A stretch of DNA of 64,000 nt from Vreelandella neptunia (GTDB lineage Bacteria; Pseudomonadota; Gammaproteobacteria; Pseudomonadales; Halomonadaceae), in NCBI RefSeq assembly GCF_022489065.1, contig NZ_JAKVTW010000005.1, positions 62,001 to 126,000 on the forward strand, read 5' to 3'. Position numbers and translations under genes: made by a program. A model generated the notes under the pieces. It saw nothing but the letters and a program-made list of their open reading frames with translations, ran no database searches and was not told where the DNA came from. Below are positions 11,341 through 19,225 of the stretch, piece by piece (within the stretch, counting starts at the first letter, position 1; the number at the start of each line of letters is the position of its first letter).

Positions 11341-12375
11341 CTACCCCCCCGTCATATTCATAAAGCGTACGACCTGCACATCGCCATCGGTGGTGAAGTG
11401 GTGGCGCTCCGGCTTGAGCGGCAGGGCGTTGATAATGGCCTCTTTCAGCGCCTGCATATTGCCGGGGTGACGGCGCAGTACGGCGCGCAAATCCACCGAG
11501 TGCTCGTTGCCTAAGCAGAGCAGCAAACGGCCTTCCACGGTCACTCGAACCCGGTTGCAGGTGTCGCAAAAGTTATGACTATGGGGCGAGATAAACCCAA
11601 CCCGGCTGTCGCTATCGGCCATTTTGAAGTAACGCGAGGGGCCTGGTGTGGTTTCGGTCGTGGGGATCAACGGGTAGCGGGACTCAATCAGCGTCTGTAC
11701 GTCATCGCTGGAATAAAAGGTTTCCGCCCGTGAGTGGTCGGAGACATCGCCCAGCGGCATCTCTTCGATAAAACTAATGTCGAGGTTTTCCTGGCGGGCA
11801 AAGGTGACAAGGTCGATGACTTCGTCGTCATTGCGGCCCTTCAAAATCACCGCGTTGAGCTTAATACGCTTAAAGCCCGCTTCCTGGGCGGCATGAATGC
11901 CGTCGATGACTTTGGCCAAATCCCCGGTGCGGGTGAGCTGCTTAAAGCGCTCCGCATCCAGTGAATCCAGGCTAATATTCAGCCTGCGCAAACCGCTGGC
12001 GTAAAGCTGCTTGGCGTGCTTGCGCAGGCTGGCACCATTGGTGGTCATGGTGAAGTCATTAAGGCCTGGCATGGCGCCGATCTCATCGACCAGTTGCTCA
12101 ATGCCACGGCGCACCAGCGGTTCGCCCCCGGTCAGGCGAATCTTCTCAACCCCCAGTTCGGTGAAGGCGCGGGCGACCATGGCAATCTCTTCCAGCGTGA
12201 GTACCTGAGCACGGGGCAAAAACGTCATCTCCTCGCTCATGCAGTACACACAGCGGAAATCGCAGCGATCGGTAACGGAGATGCGCACGTAGCTAATACG
12301 TCGACCAAAGTCGTCGATCAGTTGCTGGTTAGCCAGCGACTGAGACTGTTGTTGCACGGTTCGTTGCTCGCTCAT
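11341..12375 (-). CDS. moaA: GTP 3',8-cyclase MoaA
   Basis: Radical-SAM enzyme that, with MoaC, converts GTP toward cyclic pyranopterin, the first step of molybdenum cofactor synthesis. The N-terminal cluster motif CDFRCVYC is at 38-45 and the C-terminal cluster has CDTCNRVRV and a later LLLCLG. The protein ends in Gly-Gly, a conserved and functionally important tail in MoaA. I favour the ATG at 12375, which overlaps the moeA stop as ATGA; an ATG at 12381 is also in frame. The Gly-Gly tail is coded by a run of seven G. No moaC, moaD or moaE is present in this window. Confidence 0.94.
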   Translation of the reverse strand: MSEQRTVQQQSQSLANQQLIDDFGRRISYVRISVTDRCDFRCVYCMSEEMTFLPRAQVLTLEEIAMVARAFTELGVEKIRLTGGEPLVRRGIEQLVDEIGAMPGLNDFTMTTNGASLRKHAKQLYASGLRRLNISLDSLDAERFKQLTRTGDLAKVIDGIHAAQEAGFKRIKLNAVILKGRNDDEVIDLVTFARQENLDISFIEEMPLGDVSDHSRAETFYSSDDVQTLIESRYPLIPTTETTPGPSRYFKMADSDSRVGFISPHSHNFCDTCNRVRVTVEGRLLLCLGNEHSVDLRAVLRRHPGNMQALKEAIINALPLKPERHHFTTDGDVQVVRFMNMTGG

Positions 12376-13643
12376 AACCATCCCGTTAGTGGTTGTATGC
12401 TGACTACCTCGCCTGGTTGGGCGCCGTCTTGGTCATCGGCAAGCTCAATCAAGCAGTTAGCAGCCACCATCGAGGTTAAAATACCCGACCCCTGGGCGCC
12501 AGTGCTCCGCACGTGTAACTGCCCACGTTCATCAGTATGGTAAATACCGCGAATAAAATCAGTACGCTTAAGGCGGCTTTTTAATACGTCAGCGGCAATC
12601 GCATGGCGGCGGAGCGGTGGCGCAACCGGCCGCCCATGAAGCCGATCCAGTAGCGGCGTGACAAACTGTAGAAAGGTTACCATGACCGCCACTGGATTGC
12701 CGGGCAAGCCAACAAACGGCGTGCGATTTTCACCCAGCCAGCCGCAGGCCATGGGACGGCCAGGTCGCAGTGCTACCCGCCAGAAGGCTAGGCGACCTAA
12801 CTGTTCCAGTGCCTCGCGGGTAAAGTCAGCCTGGCCGACGGAAACGCCGCCGCTAGTGATCACCAAGTCGCTCTGCTCTTCAGCGTCTTCAAGGGCCGTT
12901 TTAATGGCGTTTAAATCGTCTGGCAGAATTCCCAGATCAATAATGTCGGCGCCGTGTTCGCCCAGCAAGCCCATCAGGGTGAAGCGATTGGCGTCATAAA
13001 TACCTGCCTTGGGCAGCGGTTCCCCAGGCGCCGTGACTTCATTGCCGGTGGAAAAAATCGCTACTCTGGGGCGCCGGCAGACCGCTACCTCCGCATAACC
13101 CAATGATGCCAATAGCCCTAACGAGGCAGCATCGAGCCGTGCTCCTTCAGGCAGTGCTGTGTCACCCATGGCAATATCTTCACCGGCCTGGCGAACATGT
13201 TGGCCGTGTTTGAGAAGCTCTGGCGTCTCAATGATCACATGGGCAGGCTTGTCATCTAACGGTTCGCGCAACTGTTCACTCATCACCACGGTATCGGTGC
13301 CCGGCGGCAATGGGGCGCCAGTGGTGATGCGCACGCAGTGTCCAGCCGGGACTAATTCACTGCGATACTGCCCTGCCAGGACCTCACCGGCCAGTGGCCA
13401 AAGTTTTTGCTTGGCCCCAATACCTTCTTTAGCCAAGGCTAGCGCCACGCCGTCCATGGCCGCATTGGTATGTTGCGGTACGTTAATGGAGGCCTGAACG
13501 GCTTGGGCCAAACGTCGGCCATAGGCCTGCGCCAGGGGAATCTTTTCGTTGCCCAGCGGGCGTTCGATCAAAGTGGCGAGTGCTTGGCGCGCTTCATCGA
13601 CGCTGAGCATCTGCTCGCCAAGATCAAAGCAGGAGAGGGTCAT
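12372..13643 (-). CDS. moeA: Molybdopterin molybdenumtransferase MoeA (first copy)
   Basis: Inserts molybdate (or tungstate) into adenylylated molybdopterin. The 423-aa protein has MoeA landmarks: [10 protein letters not shown] early, IFSTGNEV and [13 protein letters not shown] in the MogA-like domain, and [10 protein letters not shown] near the end. Both ends overlap neighbours by ATGA (mobA before, moaA after), so it is embedded in a tightly coupled operon. A second, distinct MoeA lies at 24825-26030. Confidence 0.93.
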   Translation of the reverse strand: MTLSCFDLGEQMLSVDEARQALATLIERPLGNEKIPLAQAYGRRLAQAVQASINVPQHTNAAMDGVALALAKEGIGAKQKLWPLAGEVLAGQYRSELVPAGHCVRITTGAPLPPGTDTVVMSEQLREPLDDKPAHVIIETPELLKHGQHVRQAGEDIAMGDTALPEGARLDAASLGLLASLGYAEVAVCRRPRVAIFSTGNEVTAPGEPLPKAGIYDANRFTLMGLLGEHGADIIDLGILPDDLNAIKTALEDAEEQSDLVITSGGVSVGQADFTREALEQLGRLAFWRVALRPGRPMACGWLGENRTPFVGLPGNPVAVMVTFLQFVTPLLDRLHGRPVAPPLRRHAIAADVLKSRLKRTDFIRGIYHTDERGQLHVRSTGAQGSGILTSMVAANCLIELADDQDGAQPGEVVSIQPLTGWL

Positions 13644-14266
13644 TTCACCTCCTTGCTCGAAGAATTCATTAGTACTTTTTCCAGGTGCAGCTTCTCTTCC
13701 TCAGTATTAAGGTTAGCAAACGCATCAGGGCAGTCCGACATATCAACCTTGCACCAGGCATGGCGTGCGTACCAGCGGTCAATTTTACGCTCGCCTTCGG
13801 CAAGAGTGGCGGCCAAATCATCCGCTAGCGATGTACGCAGGAGGGCAACGACCGGGTGCAGCCGATCACCGTCATAGGCTACGGCGATATCATGGTGGCC
13901 TATACCGTTGACCATGCGTGCCACTAAGTCGTCAGGCAGAGCGGGGGAGTCGCAGGGAGCGACCAGCAACCACGGCGTTTTTGCTGCCCGTAGGCCGCTA
14001 TAGATCCCCATCAGCGGGCCTTTAAAGCCGCCTTCGGCACCGTCCATTACAAGATCCGCTATGACACGATCGGCGAAAAAACGGTAGGCATCAGCATTGC
14101 GATTGGCGTTAATCAGCAGCTCGGCGACTTGCCCTTCTAAACGTTTCACCACATGGGCAACGAGTGGTAAACCTGCGAATGGCTCGAGCCCTTTGTCGCG
14201 GCCTCCCATTCGACGCCCTTCGCCTCCGGCGAGAATCATGCCGGTGAGTTCTTGAGTGGGTATCAT
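13640..14266 (-). CDS. mobA: Molybdenum cofactor guanylyltransferase MobA
   Basis: Adds GMP to Mo-molybdopterin, giving the guanine dinucleotide cofactor that formate dehydrogenases of the DMSO-reductase family need. The 208-aa protein opens with the nucleotidyltransferase motif ILAGGEGRRMGGRDKGLEPF and has PWLLVAPCDSPALP, the metal-binding region. It overlaps fdhD upstream and moeA downstream by ATGA. Its presence beside fdhA agrees with the bis-MGD cofactor expected there. Confidence 0.93.
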   Translation of the reverse strand: MIPTQELTGMILAGGEGRRMGGRDKGLEPFAGLPLVAHVVKRLEGQVAELLINANRNADAYRFFADRVIADLVMDGAEGGFKGPLMGIYSGLRAAKTPWLLVAPCDSPALPDDLVARMVNGIGHHDIAVAYDGDRLHPVVALLRTSLADDLAATLAEGERKIDRWYARHAWCKVDMSDCPDAFANLNTEEEKLHLEKVLMNSSSKEVK

Positions 14267-15120
14267 GAGCTTGCCTCTTTGGATGAGCGGGCGTGGGAAG
14301 GGCGCGGCGGAATAGCATCTAGGGTTAAGCGGTTCTGGGCATTAATGGCCTGGAAATGGCGGCCCTTGGCGCGGGCGATCAGCATCACGCCAAAGCGTTC
14401 GGCTAGCTCAACGCCTTTTTGGGTAACGCCCGACCGTGATACCAATACGCTAATACCCATTTGCGCCACTTTCAGCACCATTTCAGAGGTAAGCCGCCCA
14501 GTGGTGTAGAAAATATCGGCACTGTCGCTGTCGGCTTGTTGCAGCCATTGTCGTCCTGCCAGTGTGTCCACCGCGTTATGTCGCCCTACATCCTCGACAA
14601 AATCGAGTACCGCCGTTTGGCAGCAAAGTGCACAACCGTGAACAGCGCCCGCGCTACGATAAGTCTCGTTGTAGGCGTTGAGGTTTTGCAGCAGTTGATA
14701 GAGCGATGATTGTGCCAGCTGGGTATCGGGTAGCGCTGTAAGTGCGGTTTGATCCAACAACTTTCCGAATACCGTGCCCTGACCGCACCCGGTGGTCACC
14801 GTGCGAGTGCTTAAGCGCATTTCTAGGTCGTCGGGTAGATGGCGCGTAATCACCACTGCGGCTTCCACATCCCAATCGACTTGCACGGCTTCTAGATCAG
14901 AGGCGGCATTGAGTAGCCCTTGGTTGCGCAGATAACCAACGACTAACGCTTCAGGGTCGTCCCCTAGCGTCATCAAAGTGACTATCTCACGCTTATTGAG
15001 ATAGACGGTTAGCGCCCGTTCAGCGGCGATCGCTTGCTGTCGCGTATCGCCATACTCATCAACGATACTGATCTCGGTGGTAGGCGGTAAGCGGGCTCGG
15101 CTTAACTGAAGGGCGGGCAT
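14263..15120 (-). CDS. fdhD: Formate dehydrogenase accessory sulfurtransferase FdhD
   Basis: Transfers sulfur from a cysteine desulfurase to the molybdenum cofactor, giving the sulfido ligand needed for formate dehydrogenase activity. At 285 aa it has the family's loop cysteines in AVHGCALCCQ and the conserved region FVEDVGRHNAVDTLAG, followed by TTGRLTSEMV and a C-terminal ARAKGRHFQAIN. It is the first gene of the minus-strand Moco operon and diverges from DUF3305, so promoters for both directions must lie in 15121-15267. Confidence 0.95.
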   Translation of the reverse strand: MPALQLSRARLPPTTEISIVDEYGDTRQQAIAAERALTVYLNKREIVTLMTLGDDPEALVVGYLRNQGLLNAASDLEAVQVDWDVEAAVVITRHLPDDLEMRLSTRTVTTGCGQGTVFGKLLDQTALTALPDTQLAQSSLYQLLQNLNAYNETYRSAGAVHGCALCCQTAVLDFVEDVGRHNAVDTLAGRQWLQQADSDSADIFYTTGRLTSEMVLKVAQMGISVLVSRSGVTQKGVELAERFGVMLIARAKGRHFQAINAQNRLTLDAIPPRPSHARSSKEASS

Positions 15121-15267
15121 CCATGAACCTCACTAAATAGTTCTCGCAAAACGACAGGGTTGACGATGATGGCGCTGGGGATGCTTACTTGTCTACCCAT
15201 TCAAGCGCTATCCTTAAGTACCGTTCTTTCAAATGTCATCCATTTAAGGTTCAGGGTTGATAAATAT

Positions 15268-15708
15268 ATGAGTGAAAACCTACGCCCAATCAGTATTACC
15301 TTGGTGGCCGAGCCCAAACAGGTTAAGCGTTTTACGCTGACGCAGTGGCGTATTGCCGAGCTAACGCTTGGCGATCATGGTGACAATGTTCTTAACCTTC
15401 AGCTGTCGATGACCGAACGTGCCGCTTACCGTTTTAATTTGACGTCGGCTACCCCACGCCTCTTTGTGCGGGCGGGTTTTACCGGGCAAGCCCCCAAGCC
15501 GGATGCGATCACCGCCAGCCAAGATGTGGCGGCTGGGTGGATGGATGGCGAACAGCAAGTGCTGGAAGCGCCGATGCCGATGGCTATTCAAGTATGGATT
15601 GAAAGCTATTTAGCTCGCCACGGTGAAGCGCCGGTAGAAATGCGCAAGAAAAAACGTAAAGGAGCCGGTCGCGCTAAAGACACGCCTAGCAAGGAGCAGC
15701 CGCAATGA
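15268..15708 (+). CDS. DUF3305 protein, formate dehydrogenase-associated
   Basis: A 146-aa soluble protein that I place in DUF3305, a family found beside periplasmic formate dehydrogenase genes. It has no catalytic motif I can see; the C-terminus is very basic (RKKKRKGAGR). I chose the ATG at 15268 because an in-frame start at 15160 would add a hydrophobic leader in the divergent promoter region; the ribosome site is weak either way. The next gene overlaps by ATGA. Function unknown; a maturation or assembly role is inferred from context only. Confidence 0.75.
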   Translation: MSENLRPISITLVAEPKQVKRFTLTQWRIAELTLGDHGDNVLNLQLSMTERAAYRFNLTSATPRLFVRAGFTGQAPKPDAITASQDVAAGWMDGEQQVLEAPMPMAIQVWIESYLARHGEAPVEMRKKKRKGAGRAKDTPSKEQPQ

Positions 15709-16352
15709 GCCGCTTAGAGCGTTGGTCGCGACTAAAGCGCAATGTGCCAAATGAAGAGGACGCCTCGGCGAGCTCTTTACCAACGGACTCTTCACCCATC
15801 GATGAGGCGTCCGCTGATCAGGATGCAGCGCTTCATAGTGATACCGATCCGCTGCACGCTGAGAGTGACCAATCTTCGGCAACGCCAGCCCAGGAGCCCG
15901 AGCCCGGCAGCCTTGACCATACCTTGCCAGACCCTGAGACGCTGGAGGCGGGCAGTGACTTTAGTGCTTACATGGTGCCAGGGGTCAGCGGCCCTTTGCG
16001 GCGGCAGGCGTTGAAGCGGCTGTGGGCCACCGGCAACTACAACGTCCGGGATGGCCTTGATGACTACGATGCTGACTACAACAAACTGTTGAAGCCCATG
16101 ACGTCAGAGCTCGCTGGTAAGCTGCGCCGCTGGACGCATAAGGTGGAAGAGGTGGTCGATAAGCATTTAGATGACAGCCAAACCGAGCCGCAAAAAGAGG
16201 TGGCCGCCGACGAAGACTCAAATGAGCGTGCAGAGGCGTCTGTAAGCGAAAAAGGTGCTGGGCAGAAGAAGGCATTAGAGCAAGAATTCTCCACGCCTTG
16301 CACAGCGGATGACAACGTTGTAAAAAAGTGCTCCACTAGACGACCAGTCTGA
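15705..16352 (+). CDS. DUF3306 protein, formate dehydrogenase-associated
   Basis: A 215-aa protein matching DUF3306, the usual partner of DUF3305. It starts MSRLERWSRLK, runs through a very acidic, low-complexity Ser/Asp/Glu/Pro stretch, then a conserved core around SDFSAYMVPGVSGPLRRQAL and RDGLDDYDADY. The C-terminal third is again charged and probably disordered. The start overlaps the DUF3305 stop. No enzymatic function is evident; coupling to DUF3305 suggests they act together. Confidence 0.75.
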   Translation: MSRLERWSRLKRNVPNEEDASASSLPTDSSPIDEASADQDAALHSDTDPLHAESDQSSATPAQEPEPGSLDHTLPDPETLEAGSDFSAYMVPGVSGPLRRQALKRLWATGNYNVRDGLDDYDADYNKLLKPMTSELAGKLRRWTHKVEEVVDKHLDDSQTEPQKEVAADEDSNERAEASVSEKGAGQKKALEQEFSTPCTADDNVVKKCSTRRPV

Positions 16353-16582
16353 TTTTTTATCTGACACTCAGACGAAAACATGATGTCACTGTTTAGACTT
16401 TAATAATCAATATGTTGAATATGCTTTAAACGGTCAGCGTTGGCAGCGTTGATGGTAATTAGGTTGGCAAAATAGCGTATTACACATAGTCTGAACTTAG
16501 CTTCAACGCATTGTTATGCCACAATAGTTAATAATTATTACTCAAAATTATAATAAGAATTATTCACTGACCGTGAGAACGC
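16353..16582 (+). promoter_or_regulatory. Intergenic region before the main fdh genes
   Basis: 230 bases, AT-rich in the second half, between DUF3306 and the polyferredoxin gene. A weak hairpin with AGAC/GTCT arms followed by six T lies at about 16338-16358 and may end the DUF3305-DUF3306 transcript. A promoter for the downstream genes is likely here, but I cannot pick an unambiguous one. I see no FNR-type TTGAT-N4-ATCAA site. Confidence 0.4.
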
Positions 16583-18310
16583 ATGAACCAACGAATCCAA
16601 CTGGCGTCGGTAGACGACCAGCGCAATGCCGAGGCTCGAGAAACGGTACGTCGACGTATCTCGTGGCCCGCTAATTTAACGCCTGCCAATGTGACTTATC
16701 ACAGCCGTGGTCATGCGCTGTTAATAGGTACCAAAGCTGACGTTCACCCAGCCGCTCGCGCGCTTCAAGGACGCGGTTTGGCATCCCTTACGCTACTGAT
16801 TGCTGAGCCTGGAGCAGATAGTCTAGGCAGCGATACAGCCGCTCCACTGGGTGCCAATGAGCCGTTGGTTAGCCAAACGCTAACGAGCGAGCAGCTCAGC
16901 AAGCTACGCATCAACGGCTATCTGGGCGCCTTTAGCGTTAAGCTTGATGACGGTGATGTGCCGTTGGATATTGCCCGTGCACTGATTGAGCGCGATAGCT
17001 TTGACCTTATCCTTGACCTTGCCGCGACGACCCACGCACAGCGCTGGGAACTGCCACCGCCAGGCTATGTGGTGATGCAGTGGCGGGACGCTGATCAGCG
17101 CAGCGAAACGCTCGATAACTTTGCAGGGCTGATAGGCGAATTCGACAAGCCGCGCTATTTTCAGGTCAATAGCGATCTGTGTGCACACTCCACCAGCGGT
17201 AATGTTGGCTGTACCCGCTGCCTGGATGTATGCCCGGCGGATGCCATCTCCAGTGTGAAAGGGCGGATTGAGTCTCATATTGAGATTGACCCTTACCTCT
17301 GTCATGGCGTTGGGAGTTGCACCAGCGCCTGCCCCACCGGGGCAATTGAATTTCGCTTGCCGGAAACACGCCGTCAGCAGGACACTCTCTCTGCTTGGCT
17401 CGGGTCTTACCGTGAAGCCGGTGGCCAAGTGCCGGTGTTGCGCTTTATTACTCACGATTCTCAAGATGCTGAGCGTGCTGCTGGTGCAGCGCCTGCTGGC
17501 CACGTGATTGATGCTCCCTTAGAGGAACTGGGCGCGGCGGGCCACGACCAGTGGCTAACGGCCCTGGCGGCGGGCGCCGCCGAAGTGCGTATCCAGCTTC
17601 ACCCCAATATGCCTGCCCGCTTGAGCGCCTTTTTGACCGATCAGGTCGCCCAGGCTCACGCGCTGTTAGAAGCCTTGGGCCATGATCGCGCTCGCGTAAA
17701 GCTGATTGAAATAGCCGATGAAGCCGCTCGGGATGCTTTGCCAGCGCTCACGCCTCTGACGCAGGCGCCGTTAAACCTGCCAGAGCCAGAAAAGCGCGCA
17801 CGCCTGAACCGTGTGCTGGCGCGGCTGGCCGAACTGGGGGCTCCCAGCGGCGAACGCCAAGCGGTACCAAATGGGGCTGCTTACGGTGCGATTCAGGTCG
17901 ATAGCGATGCCTGCACACTGTGCCACGCCTGCGTCAGCAACTGCCCAACACCAGCACTGAAGTCGGGTGGCAAAACGCCCGCGCTGAGCTTCCTCGAAGC
18001 CGACTGTGTGCAGTGCGGTTTGTGTGAGCAGGCCTGCCCGGAAAATGCCATTACCCTGATGCCCGGCTTTTTGGCCACGGAAGCGCGTGAAACGCGGCAT
18101 ATCTGTCACGAAGAGGCGGCTTTTGAATGCATTAACTGTGGCAAGCCGTTTGCCACAGTCAGCACGGTAGCTACTATTAAAGAGAAGCTGGTCAACCATC
18201 CCTACTTCGCGGGTGAGGCGATGATTCGTCTTGAAATGTGCGAAGACTGCCGTGTTAAAGACGTCTGGAAAACCATGATTCGCGATCCCGACGCGCAACT
18301 GAAGGTATAA
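16583..18310 (+). CDS. Multi-cluster 4Fe-4S ferredoxin of the formate dehydrogenase locus
   Basis: A 575-aa cytoplasmic iron-sulfur protein. Cysteine motifs occur in two pairs: one from about residue 200 (CAHSTSGNVGCTRCLDVCP, then CHGVGSCTSACP) and one near the C-terminal third (CTLCHACVSNCP, then CVQCGLCEQACP), fitting four 4Fe-4S clusters. A further Cys set (CINCGKPF and CEDCRVKD) near the end suggests another metal site. There is no signal peptide, so it is not an obvious subunit of the periplasmic enzyme. Such ferredoxins are usual upstream of TorD/fdhA in this type of locus; electron supply to enzyme assembly is inferred. Confidence 0.85.
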   Translation: MNQRIQLASVDDQRNAEARETVRRRISWPANLTPANVTYHSRGHALLIGTKADVHPAARALQGRGLASLTLLIAEPGADSLGSDTAAPLGANEPLVSQTLTSEQLSKLRINGYLGAFSVKLDDGDVPLDIARALIERDSFDLILDLAATTHAQRWELPPPGYVVMQWRDADQRSETLDNFAGLIGEFDKPRYFQVNSDLCAHSTSGNVGCTRCLDVCPADAISSVKGRIESHIEIDPYLCHGVGSCTSACPTGAIEFRLPETRRQQDTLSAWLGSYREAGGQVPVLRFITHDSQDAERAAGAAPAGHVIDAPLEELGAAGHDQWLTALAAGAAEVRIQLHPNMPARLSAFLTDQVAQAHALLEALGHDRARVKLIEIADEAARDALPALTPLTQAPLNLPEPEKRARLNRVLARLAELGAPSGERQAVPNGAAYGAIQVDSDACTLCHACVSNCPTPALKSGGKTPALSFLEADCVQCGLCEQACPENAITLMPGFLATEARETRHICHEEAAFECINCGKPFATVSTVATIKEKLVNHPYFAGEAMIRLEMCEDCRVKDVWKTMIRDPDAQLKV

Positions 18311-18314
18311 GCCG

Positions 18315-18944
18315 ATGACGGATGCACTGCCCACGCTGAAAGAAGCGGATGCACTACGCGCCGATATCTACAGGCTTTTTGCCACACTACTGCGCCAGGC
18401 ACCCGATATCGACCTGCTGAATTGGTTGGCTGAGCTGGATATTGAACAAGATGGTAGCCGTTTAGCCGAGTGCTGGCAGGCTCTCGCGGAAGCCGCCGCC
18501 GGTACTGAAGCGAGCGTCGCGGATCCCGAGCGTCTCCAGCGCGCTCACTTTCGCCACTTGGTCGGCGTGATTCAAGGTGAGGTAGTGCCTTATGCCTCCT
18601 GGTACCGCAATGGCGAATTAATGGAAGCAGCGTTGGTGGCGCTGCGTCAAGACTTAAGAGCTCTCGGTTTTGAGCGCAGTGAGCATACCCATGATCCGGA
18701 AGATCACTTGGCTGCTCTATGTGAAGTCATGGCGATGCTGATTGACTCAGCCAGTCACGAACAGGCCTATTTCTTTAGCCAACATTTAGCGCCTTGGGCG
18801 GCCAGCTGTTTTGCCGATCTGGGGCAGGTAGACACCGCTTTCTATGCAGCGCTGGGGCAGTTGGGTAGCGCTTTTATGGAGAGTGAGGAGGCTCGCTTAA
18901 GCATAGATGTGGGCCACACACCGGTTCGTATTGTTGAGCATTAA
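18315..18944 (+). CDS. TorD/DmsD-family molybdoenzyme chaperone
   Basis: A 209-aa all-helical cytoplasmic chaperone of the TorD family. These bind Tat signal peptides and hold apo-molybdoenzymes until cofactor is inserted. Conserved features are the early LRADIYRLFATLLRQAPD, the central PYASWYRNGELM and the EHTHDPEDHLAALCEVM region around the family E-x(2-4)-P-D-H signature. It begins four bases after the ferredoxin gene and precedes two Tat-signal proteins, so FdhA is the obvious client. Confidence 0.9.
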   Translation: MTDALPTLKEADALRADIYRLFATLLRQAPDIDLLNWLAELDIEQDGSRLAECWQALAEAAAGTEASVADPERLQRAHFRHLVGVIQGEVVPYASWYRNGELMEAALVALRQDLRALGFERSEHTHDPEDHLAALCEVMAMLIDSASHEQAYFFSQHLAPWAASCFADLGQVDTAFYAALGQLGSAFMESEEARLSIDVGHTPVRIVEH

Positions 18945-19000
18945 CCGGATATAAAAGGCCCATGGCCCAGCATAAAAAAAGCATGCAAGAGGAGAAACCC

Positions 19001-19201
19001 ATGCACCAGTCACACAATTCTGAGCGCCGCCGGTTTATGAAAACCGTAGGGTTGGGAACCGCCGCTGCTGGCGCTGCTGCGGCAGTAGGTCATGTCACTT
19101 TGGTACAGGCTGACACTGCCCCGGCAAAAAACGAAAAACAAACGGTTAACTACCGTGAGACCGACCACGTCCGTGCTTACTACGCCTCGCTGCGTGACTG
19201 A
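19001..19201 (+). CDS. Small twin-arginine signal protein of the formate dehydrogenase locus (FdhX-like)
   Basis: A 66-aa protein with a Tat signal (SERRRFMKTVGLG followed by an Ala-rich hydrophobic stretch) and a short charged mature region. I chose the ATG at 19001 because AAGAGGAG is six bases before it; an ATG at 18962 lacks a good site. It lies immediately before fdhA. Small Tat proteins are regular members of this type of locus; their role is unclear, possibly an accessory subunit. There is no cofactor motif in the mature part. Confidence 0.78.
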   Translation: MHQSHNSERRRFMKTVGLGTAAAGAAAAVGHVTLVQADTAPAKNEKQTVNYRETDHVRAYYASLRD

Positions 19202-19225
19202 CGGCGGAATGCCAGGAGATTTGCC

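Noticed and set aside
16440..16480. Sigma-54-like TTGGCA element before the fdh genes
   Set aside because: No GC doublet at the required distance downstream.
16904..17503. 199-codon antisense frame inside the polyferredoxin gene
   Set aside because: The sense frame has multiple 4Fe-4S motifs; the antisense product has no recognisable domain.
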